This document shows, piece after piece, positions 1 to 6,193 of a stretch of 9,367 bases of DNA. Origin of the DNA: Bacteroidales bacterium (GTDB lineage: Bacteria > Bacteroidota > Bacteroidia > Bacteroidales > Dysgonomonadaceae); assembly GCA_012841425.1 (NCBI GenBank), contig DUUR01000053.1, positions 1-9,367 on the forward strand, written 5' to 3'. Position 1 is the stretch's first letter, and each line of letters opens with the position of its first letter. Under the pieces are notes generated by a model. It saw only the letters and a program-made list of their open reading frames with translations, searched no databases and was not told the DNA's origin. The translations under genes and the position numbers were made by a program.

Positions 1-588
1 ATGAGTAGGCTCATTTTCCATCCACCAGCTGTGAAACAGGGCAATGGCTATAGATTATTTACATACGGAGTAGTGCATGCCGACTACACTCACCTCATCT
101 TTAACATGTTTACTTTATACTTCTTTGGACCTAATATTGAACGAACATTTAAATCTGTTTTAGGCCAAACTTCAGGTTCTGCCTTCTTTATCCTTTTATA
201 CCTTTCGGCTCTGCTTGTTTCAATTATTCCAACCTATTTCAAGAAAAAAGATAATGCCTCTTATTACAGCCTCGGCGCATCTGGAGCGGTATCTGCCATT
301 ATTTTTGCCTTTGTACTCATTAACCCAATGAATTACATGGGTGTTTTGTTTATACCTATTATGCTGCCCGCATTTTTATTTGGACTTATATTCATAATAA
401 TTTCTATGTCTTTAGATAAAAAGCAACTTGGTGGTATTAATCACTCTGCTCACATAACTGGAGGTTTGTATGGAATCATTTATACGATAGCCATATTCTT
501 TGTTTTTGCAGATACCAATCTTATAAATTCATTCATTAGTCAAATCAAGATAAACACCATATCTGACCTCTTCTATTTTGGTTTTTAG
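1..588 (+). CDS. Rhomboid family intramembrane serine protease, probably 5'-truncated by the window edge
   Basis: Rhomboids cleave transmembrane segments of other proteins inside the membrane, using a Ser-His dyad. The visible 195 residues carry the core signature: an H-x4-H-x3-N stretch (His26, His31, Asn35), which matches the conserved pattern of E. coli GlpG; the nucleophile in GASG (Ser94); and the catalytic His in an AHxxG-type motif (His151, followed by Gly154). Hydrophobic segments lie at roughly 30-47, 60-79, 91-107, 112-136 and 149-170. That is five helices, whereas the family core has six. Family members of this type normally have a first helix upstream of the stretch that starts here (residues 1-16), so the ATG at base 1 is probably an internal Met and the gene likely begins upstream. 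The reading frame ends in TAG at 586-588. The next gene lies about 200 bases downstream on the same strand and is probably independent. The family call is firm; the start is not. Confidence 0.9.
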   Translation: MSRLIFHPPAVKQGNGYRLFTYGVVHADYTHLIFNMFTLYFFGPNIERTFKSVLGQTSGSAFFILLYLSALLVSIIPTYFKKKDNASYYSLGASGAVSAIIFAFVLINPMNYMGVLFIPIMLPAFLFGLIFIIISMSLDKKQLGGINHSAHITGGLYGIIYTIAIFFVFADTNLINSFISQIKINTISDLFYFGF

Positions 589-790
589 AAAACACTAATT
601 ACAGGTTTTGTAAAACTATTTTATACAACTAACCAATGGGTGCAGATGAAAAGCACGATATGCACCATTATGGCACTAAACTGCAATATATAAAACTGAA
701 GTTTTGAACAAAAACCAGTTCCTTAGGGTTTTAAGTTGAAAGGGTATGCACTAATATTCTTATGTATTAACAACTAAAACCGCTGTTGAC

Positions 791-1153
791 ATGAAAAGAG
801 ACGGTAAGTTAGAGAGCATATGGCAGTCTGAAATTAAACATTATGGACAAGAGCAAACAGGTGTAACCTCCAACAAAGACGTTGTAATTGTTGGTGCTGG
901 AATTACAGGAATTACATGTGCACTGATGCTTCAAAAAAAAGGCATGAACTGCATACTCATAGAAGCAAACAATATGGGCTTCGGAACAACTGGTGGAACT
1001 ACTGCACACTTAAACACATTTTTTGATACTCCATACTATCAAGTTATAAAAGACTTTGGACTTGAATCGGCCAAACTACTTGCATATGGTGCTATGGAGG
1101 TTCACGACATAATTAAAGAAGGGATTGAAAAGGCATCTGGAGGTGTAAGGTGA
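791..1153 (+). pseudogene. N-terminal fragment of an FAD-dependent oxidoreductase (DAO-type), 3' end lost
   Basis: The 120 residues start with the dinucleotide-binding Rossmann fold of flavoprotein oxidoreductases. There is a beta strand, then GAGITG (Gly35-Gly40, the GxGxxG pattern), an alpha helix, and a second strand ending in Glu58, which would bind the ribose of FAD. The following GTTGGTTAHLNTF (65-77) is typical of a Bacteroidota DAO-family oxidoreductase that is usually about 500 residues long and often ends in a Rieske [2Fe-2S] domain. Here the frame ends in TGA at 1151-1153. Resemblance to the family fades after IKEGIEK near base 1130, and the last residues (ASGGVR) read into an inverted-repeat cluster. 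No later frame restores the missing substrate domain, because the next gene on the opposite strand begins its 3' end at 1233. The start is ATG at 791 with no Shine-Dalgarno sequence. A product this short could not form a complete enzyme. The identity is reasonably sure; that it is broken is inferred from family length. Confidence 0.75.
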
Positions 1154-1184
1154 GCAGCACTCACAGCGTGTATGCCTTCACCTT
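1130..1184. repeat. Nested inverted-repeat cluster at the break in the oxidoreductase gene
   Basis: Three perfect complementary pairs lie within 55 bases. AAGGCAT (1130-1136) pairs with ATGCCTT (1172-1178), GTGAG (1150-1154) with CTCAC (1160-1164) around a 5-base loop, and AAGGTGA (1147-1153) with TCACCTT (1178-1184) as an alternative fold. The outer pair and the GTGAG hairpin can form together; the third competes with both. On the - strand the outer stem is followed by only a short T run, so it is a poor intrinsic terminator for the S9D gene that ends at 1233. The cluster begins where the oxidoreductase stops resembling its family, which suggests the end of a mobile or repeat element, or a rearrangement scar. 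The pairing is seen directly; the role is unknown. Confidence 0.55.
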
Positions 1185-1232
1185 CACCCAGAAATAATAC
1201 TTTAGGAAAAATTGCTCATAATTTTTATGTGG

Positions 1233-3659
1233 TTATTTACCTTTATTCTTTACATATTTCTCAAGCCACTGGTCTTGCTCCCAAAGCAGGTGCAAAACAC
1301 TCTCTCGGGCAACATATCCGTGGCTCTCCATTGGTAGAATCACCAACCGAGCGGGTGCCCCAAAACTTTTTAATGCTTGAAAATAACGCTCGCTTTGCAT
1401 GGTGTGTGTGCCCGAATTATTATCGGCCTCTCCATGAATAAGTAACATAGGAGTTTTCATCTTGTCGGCATGCATAAAGGGCGACATGCCGTCATATACC
1501 TCTGAAGCTTCCCAGTAGTTTCGCTCTTCGGCCTGAAAACCAAAGGGAGTTAGTGTTCTATTGTAAGCACCACTTCTAGCAATTCCAGCGGCAAATAGGT
1601 TGGAATGTGAAAGCAGATTTGCCGTCATAAATGCACCGTATGAGTGCCCACCAACTGCTACCCTTTCACGATCGATATATCCCATCGAATCCACAGCATC
1701 TATGGCTGCTTTAGCATTAGATACAAGCTGCTCTACGAACGTGTCGTTAGGCTGCTCATCACCTTCACCAACTATTGGAAATGAGGCTTCGTCCAATACA
1801 GCGTAACCTCGAGTTACCCAGTAAATGGGGTTACCGTAAGAGAGGTATGTGAAAGCATTGGGGTTACTACTACTCTGCCCCGCACTACCTCTATCCTTAT
1901 ACTCCCTAGGGTACGCCCACATGATCATTGGTAGTTTCTCTTTCTTCTCTTTATCGTAACCAACAGGAAGGTAAAGTGTGCCAGTGAGTTCTAATCCATC
2001 TGCTCTTTGATAATTAATGACCTCCTTATGCACTCCTTCAATGCTTTTGAACGGGTTCTCAAACGATGTAAGAGGGATATTACCAATTCTCTTTCTTAGG
2101 TTTCGTATATAATAATTGGGGAACATTTGAGGAGACTCGATTCGCGTTATAAGCGTACCTTGTTTGCTATCAATAAAAGATACCAAATCCTCCATTTGGT
2201 TTGTGGCAGTAGATTGATAGATTCTCCGTTTTTCTAATGTTCTAAGATCTAGTTCGTCAATAAAAGGAAACTGTCCCTCGGGTGAATAACCGTCTCCAAA
2301 AAGATATGCAGTATGTCCATCCATTAGCAATGTGTATTGCCCCTGTTCGTTTTTCTTAGTCTGAAATACCCCTGGATGATTATAAAGATCCTGATAATTT
2401 CTGTCGGAAAGGACACGGGCAGGCAGACTATTGTTAGAAGGATTAAACAGGTAAGTTTTGGTGTTACGTGTGTTCCACCACCTATCTTGTACAACTGCAT
2501 ACGTATCATTCCCCCAGGTTATACCTGACACCCGGTGGTTCATTTTTATTAACGATGTGGGAGTGCCGTTGAAGGGAGATTCTACTTGAAACAACTCGTC
2601 GCGATACTCAGCCTCCACCGCTGGATCGCCTTTGTCTAGCGCTTCAACCCATGCTAAAGTAGATGGTTTATCTGACCTCCAGTGGATATACCTTTTACCT
2701 TCAAAAGTAGCCATAAATCCTACTGGGAGATTATCTAATAACGGTTGTTTGCTAAAATTAATTAGTAACTCGCCATTGGCAGTATAGATATCCGTCTGGT
2801 TAGGAAAACTATAGTAAGGAACTACATACGAGAAGGGTTTAGCCAGTGTGGTCACCATCACGTAGCGTCCATCGGGTGAAAATTCATGGTCAACAAACAT
2901 CCCAGCTTCCTTCCACAAGGTAGCCGAACCGTCGAGACTCACCTCATACAATTCAGAGGTCATCAATATTTCGAAGTTATTCTCGTCTATCGAATTTTGC
3001 AGAAGGTCTTGATAAGTACGATTCTGAGATACCTGTCCATCGCTCACCGAAACCACCGGTCCCTCTGGAACTGATTTATCGGCATCAATTAGAGAGGTGC
3101 GACTTGAAGGAACTACTCTGGCTAACAGTCCACTACCATCGGGAAGCCAACTGTAGGGAAACCCAGCGTTGGCATTCAACACAGCTTCAGTAAGACGCCT
3201 AGCCTGGAGTGTAGCCAAGTCGATCATCCACAGCTCAACACCCTTATCAGTTGTGTTAATAAAAGCAATCATCGTCTCGTCGGGTGAAAATGAAGCATAT
3301 GTAATACGTGCCTCGGATGGCAACCCTTTTACTTGTTTTATCTCTGTATCGTTAATTCTTTTATATCGAATATCATTATAATATGTAATAGTGCTTGAGA
3401 TATTACTGACAGGATTAACACGCAATCCCGCCAACCGCACTTCGGGCTGATTAAGCTCGTGCAATGATTTAAACGAACTCCGGTAGTAAAACAACATCTG
3501 CTCACCTTTGCTGTCTATACGCACAATGGGCGCTCTCTCTATATCCACCAGTTCCAAAATCTCACTAGGCGGTGTTTGATACATAATGTTGTCTTGTGAT
3601 TGTAGCAATGTAGTTGTCATGAAAAATAAAATCGTGAAAAAACAAATATCCTTTATCAT
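1233..3659 (-). CDS. Secreted S9 family serine peptidase, glutamyl endopeptidase-like (S9D type)
   Basis: This 808-residue protein is a prolyl-oligopeptidase-fold peptidase that likely acts in the periplasm or at the cell surface. A hydrophobic start (about residues 5-20, ending near LLQS) looks like a signal peptide. Residues about 25-540 form the propeller part, with repeated SPDE/SPDG blades near 125 and 261. The stretch YQTPPSEILELVDIERAP (27-44) followed by LNQPEVRLAGLR (69-80) is characteristic of the group that includes plant chloroplast glutamyl endopeptidase. The alpha/beta-hydrolase domain covers about 545-808. It holds the nucleophile in GGHSYG (Ser673), the acid in HGEADNNSG (Asp746) and the base in ESHGY (His780), so the triad is complete and the length is normal. 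Cleavage after Glu is inferred from the family only. The start is ATG at 3657-3659 with an A/T-rich leader. It follows the DPP-IV-like gene on the same strand after about 280 bases containing a hairpin and a promoter-like box, so it can probably be expressed separately. Confidence 0.9.
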   Translation of the reverse strand: MIKDICFFTILFFMTTTLLQSQDNIMYQTPPSEILELVDIERAPIVRIDSKGEQMLFYYRSSFKSLHELNQPEVRLAGLRVNPVSNISSTITYYNDIRYKRINDTEIKQVKGLPSEARITYASFSPDETMIAFINTTDKGVELWMIDLATLQARRLTEAVLNANAGFPYSWLPDGSGLLARVVPSSRTSLIDADKSVPEGPVVSVSDGQVSQNRTYQDLLQNSIDENNFEILMTSELYEVSLDGSATLWKEAGMFVDHEFSPDGRYVMVTTLAKPFSYVVPYYSFPNQTDIYTANGELLINFSKQPLLDNLPVGFMATFEGKRYIHWRSDKPSTLAWVEALDKGDPAVEAEYRDELFQVESPFNGTPTSLIKMNHRVSGITWGNDTYAVVQDRWWNTRNTKTYLFNPSNNSLPARVLSDRNYQDLYNHPGVFQTKKNEQGQYTLLMDGHTAYLFGDGYSPEGQFPFIDELDLRTLEKRRIYQSTATNQMEDLVSFIDSKQGTLITRIESPQMFPNYYIRNLRKRIGNIPLTSFENPFKSIEGVHKEVINYQRADGLELTGTLYLPVGYDKEKKEKLPMIMWAYPREYKDRGSAGQSSSNPNAFTYLSYGNPIYWVTRGYAVLDEASFPIVGEGDEQPNDTFVEQLVSNAKAAIDAVDSMGYIDRERVAVGGHSYGAFMTANLLSHSNLFAAGIARSGAYNRTLTPFGFQAEERNYWEASEVYDGMSPFMHADKMKTPMLLIHGEADNNSGTHTMQSERYFQALKSFGAPARLVILPMESHGYVARESVLHLLWEQDQWLEKYVKNKGK

Positions 3660-3695
3660 AAGGTTTCAATATTTAGTTAGGGAAACAATTTCACC

Positions 3696-3703
3696 CAAAT
3701 TTA
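3696..3703 (-). promoter_or_regulatory. Candidate Bacteroidota -7 promoter box for the S9D peptidase gene
   Basis: On the - strand this reads TAAATTTG, a perfect match to the Bacteroidota -7 consensus TAnnTTTG, 36 bases upstream of the ATG at 3659. I found no convincing TTG -33 element at the usual 19-23 base spacing. In such A/T-rich DNA the match could be due to chance. Position and orientation are appropriate for the gene. Confidence 0.35.
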
Positions 3704-3747
3704 CTTCTAAAAAACTTTAAAGAGATGATATTTGTGAAATAAAACGT

Positions 3748-3762
3748 TTTTCGAGCCGAAAA
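3748..3762 (-). other. Short hairpin TTTTCG/CGAAAA in the gap between the two peptidase genes
   Basis: TTTTCG (3748-3753) pairs perfectly with CGAAAA (3757-3762) around a 3-base loop. Read on the - strand, the stem is followed by ACGTTTTATTTC, a moderately T-rich tail. It could be a weak terminator element behind the hairpin at 3805-3830, or part of the leader region of the S9D gene. The stem is short and A/T-rich, so the evidence is weak. Confidence 0.25.
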
Positions 3763-3804
3763 GTTATAATAAGGCACCGTTTATGTGGAGTTTTTTCGCA
3801 ATAA

Positions 3805-3830
3805 ATATGGCTGGTACAAACCAGCCATAT
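3805..3830 (-). terminator. Perfect 11-bp hairpin downstream of the arabinofuranosidase/DPP-IV-like operon; probable terminator
   Basis: ATATGGCTGGT (3805-3815) and ACCAGCCATAT (3820-3830) are exact reverse complements separated by the four-base loop ACAA. The hairpin lies about 110 bases beyond the stop codon of the DPP-IV-like gene on the - strand and about 145 bases upstream of the next start, where the operon would be expected to end. On the - strand the bases that follow are TTATTGCG, so there is no clean T run. It could instead be an RNA-stabilising 3' structure or an operator-like palindrome. The structure is certain; its function is inferred. Confidence 0.5.
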
Positions 3831-3918
3831 AAGTGAAACAACATTATACCACAAAATATTGAGAACAAACTAAAATAATCAAACAGACTCTAGCTTGGGT
3901 ATAAAGAAACTATTATCC

Positions 3919-3951
3919 TATTTATTCCAATATCGTTTTATTTATTCCAAT
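3919..3951. repeat. 13-bp direct repeat spanning the 3' end of the DPP-IV-like gene
   Basis: TATTTATTCCAAT occurs at 3919-3931 and again at 3939-3951, a 20-base period. The second copy covers most of the gene's end on the - strand (the last codons, Asn-Trp-Asn-Lys, and two bases of the stop). The first copy lies just outside the coding region. This looks like a small tandem duplication of the gene end, from slippage or from an insertion that left a footprint. Confidence 0.6.
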
Positions 3952-6166
3952 TGGGTGTTTTTTCATTAAGTAGATGCTTAACAAAGAAGTCGCGTCGCTT
4001 TCTCTCACCATATTTACCTCCGTCGGTATGACCTGCGCCAGGTAACATAACAAATTCGAATTCTTTATTGTGTTTAATGAGCTCATCAACTACCTGTAAA
4101 GTACTGGAGGGATCTACATTATTGTCCAGCTCTCCTAACATCAACATTAAATGTCCTTCGAGGAGATGTGCATTAACTACATTTGATGATTCGGCGTAAT
4201 GTTTGCCTACTGGGTAACCCATCCATTGCTCATTCCACCACATCTTATCCATTCGGTTATCATGACAACCACACGAGGCTACTCCTACCTTATAAAATTG
4301 TGGATGAAAAAGAAGTGCACCCATTGCATTTTGCCCTCCGGCAGAAGTACCGTAAATTCCAACATTGTCGATATCCATTTCGGGATATTTTTCTGCTGCA
4401 GATTTTATCCAAGCGATACGGTCAGGGAAGCCTGCATCTTTTAGGTTTTGCCAACAAACATCATGAAATGCTTTGGAGCGGTTTGCGGTTCCCATTCCAT
4501 CAATCATAACAGTTATAAACCCTAGCTCCGACAACTCACTGCATCGATGAACCATTGAGAAGGATTTTGGCACATGTGAATCGTGTGGTCCCGCATATAT
4601 ATACTCTATAACTGGATATTTCTTGTTAGGATCAAAATCAACTGGTCTTATAATTACTCCCCAAATATCTGTGACCCCATCTCTGCCCTTAGCAGAAAAC
4701 ACTTCTGGCATTCTCCATCCAGCCTCCACAGCTTTTGATATATCGGGTTGATTTTCCGGCTCATATATTACTTTTCCATCCGCCACGGTACGAATCACGA
4801 TAGTAGGTTCCATATCAACGCGGGAGTATGAGTCAACCATATATTTAAAATCTGAACTAAAAGTCACTGAGTGATTAGCATTTTCTGGTGTCAGTGCAAT
4901 TAATTTTCCGTTATCTAATGAAACCTTGTAGTATTTTTCCAGATATGGATCCTCACCTTTGTCCATTCCGCATGCTTTAATTATTACCGTTCTTGCGGCC
5001 TCATCTACATGAATTACCTCTTTTACAACCCATTCTCCGTGTGTTATTTGTTTTTTTACTTTTCCTGAAGGTACATCATATAAATATAAATGACTCCAAC
5101 CATTTCTTTCTGACAACCAAAGTAGCTCTTTACCATTTTTTAACCAGTTGGTTGAAATCTTATTGTAGTATATAAAAGTATCTGCTCTTTCATCTACAAT
5201 TGGATATAGCTTGCCATTTACATCACCTGAGTAAACTACATATTGTTGATGTCCGCGGCGGTTGAAATGGAAGGTAAAGTACTCACTATTTTCATGCCAA
5301 TTGATTCTGCCTAAACTATACTGCTGTTCTACATTAGGCACATCATAGAATATTTGCTTATCCTCATCAAGAATAAAAAGTACGGGGTAACGAATAGGGA
5401 GAGCATCTCCGGGTTTTGGATAATCGTACGAGAACATTTTTGGTTGAAGCTGATCTTTGGGAGATGAAGAAATTATATTCAACTTCCTATCTCCCCCAGG
5501 ACGGTATTTACAACTGACAATCTTTCTAGAATCGGGAGACCAATTAATATCAGATGAGTAATACTCAAAATCAGAGCCGTCATAGCTAAGCTTCTTACTC
5601 TCATCTGTTGTAAGATCTGTTACCCAAATATTTCCTTCAGATATATAAGCCTCCTTTTTTCCATCAGGAGATTTCACTTTTCGATTTACATTCTCTCTTT
5701 GAACTGAACCCCAATATCTATTTTGAGCATTTCTAACTGGTTCTCTCGAGATGGAATACTCCTTTAATGAAATGATATAATTAAAATCTTCTATACGAAA
5801 TTTAAGCGTGTCTACAGACTTATTGATAACAACATGTCTAAATGGAAGGTTATAAGGTTTTGGTTTTTTCAAATCATCATAATCTGCTAAAAGTGAAGCA
5901 ATCTTCTCTTGATCAAAAGCAGGTTTGATGTTTTTTCCTACCGCATCAAGTATCATAAATTCCATTCCACGTGGCGTTTGTGTTAAATACCAGAATAAAT
6001 CTGTTTTTTCAATTGCTTCTATTGCAGATATTCCATTATAGTATTTTGTTGAAAATAGCTCTCTAAATGAATCAGCGCGTTTATATAGACTATCTATTGA
6101 CTGAGCCGATATGTACAACGGCATGAACAACAAAACAATAGGGAATATTAATCGATTAAATTTCAT
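3938..6166 (-). CDS. Secreted S9 family peptidase with DPP-IV-type propeller and GTSAGG nucleophile motif
   Basis: The protein (742 residues from ATG at 6164-6166) begins with a clear signal peptide, a hydrophobic stretch ending ISA-QS near residue 23. A reading frame opening nine bases upstream would use TTG and add only MNI, so I prefer the ATG. Residues about 25-490 resemble the DPP-IV N-terminal propeller (YPKPGD at 249-254, NGWSHLYLYD at 355-364). The hydrolase domain follows, with the oxyanion-type YAGP (Tyr524), the nucleophile in GTSAGG (Ser608), the acid in GELDNN (Asp681) and the base in GAGHTDGG (His713). The Glu-Glu motif (DWxYEEE) with which true dipeptidyl peptidases bind the free amino end is not visible before the blade at NWSPDS, so dipeptide release should not be assumed. 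The gene starts 27 bases after the arabinofuranosidase gene ends, which indicates one transcript. A prolyl-type or other peptidase role is likely; the substrate is unknown. An esterase-like activity cannot be excluded. Confidence 0.87.
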   Translation of the reverse strand: MKFNRLIFPIVLLFMPLYISAQSIDSLYKRADSFRELFSTKYYNGISAIEAIEKTDLFWYLTQTPRGMEFMILDAVGKNIKPAFDQEKIASLLADYDDLKKPKPYNLPFRHVVINKSVDTLKFRIEDFNYIISLKEYSISREPVRNAQNRYWGSVQRENVNRKVKSPDGKKEAYISEGNIWVTDLTTDESKKLSYDGSDFEYYSSDINWSPDSRKIVSCKYRPGGDRKLNIISSSPKDQLQPKMFSYDYPKPGDALPIRYPVLFILDEDKQIFYDVPNVEQQYSLGRINWHENSEYFTFHFNRRGHQQYVVYSGDVNGKLYPIVDERADTFIYYNKISTNWLKNGKELLWLSERNGWSHLYLYDVPSGKVKKQITHGEWVVKEVIHVDEAARTVIIKACGMDKGEDPYLEKYYKVSLDNGKLIALTPENANHSVTFSSDFKYMVDSYSRVDMEPTIVIRTVADGKVIYEPENQPDISKAVEAGWRMPEVFSAKGRDGVTDIWGVIIRPVDFDPNKKYPVIEYIYAGPHDSHVPKSFSMVHRCSELSELGFITVMIDGMGTANRSKAFHDVCWQNLKDAGFPDRIAWIKSAAEKYPEMDIDNVGIYGTSAGGQNAMGALLFHPQFYKVGVASCGCHDNRMDKMWWNEQWMGYPVGKHYAESSNVVNAHLLEGHLMLMLGELDNNVDPSSTLQVVDELIKHNKEFEFVMLPGAGHTDGGKYGERKRRDFFVKHLLNEKTPNWNK

Positions 6167-6193
6167 TATATTCAATAATTATTAAATTTGGTT

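Noticed and set aside
711..732. AAAACC/GGTTTT hairpin between the rhomboid and oxidoreductase genes as a terminator
   Set aside because: Only 6 bp with a 10-base loop and no T run beyond the stem; likely chance in A/T-rich DNA. I see no convincing promoter or RNA gene in 589-790 either.
1130..1184. Integron attC site or group II intron end
   Set aside because: No GTTRRRY/RYYYAAC boxes, no GTGYG intron start, and no integrase or reverse transcriptase nearby.
1217..1229. CATAA/TTATG hairpin just downstream of the S9D stop as an intrinsic terminator
   Set aside because: A 5-bp A/T-only stem is too weak, and the T run on the - strand starts several bases away.
1172..1441. An 89-codon + strand open frame across the S9D gene end
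   Set aside because: Most of it is antisense to the well-supported peptidase, and its sequence shows no domain or family resemblance.
4183..4509. A 108-codon + strand open frame inside the DPP-IV-like gene
   Set aside because: It is a shadow of the conserved catalytic region on the other strand, has no recognisable motif and no promoter.
6167..6175. Extension of the DPP-IV-like protein by three residues from a TTG codon
   Set aside because: The TTG adds only MNI in front of a good ATG and a normal signal peptide, and no ribosome-binding signal favours it.
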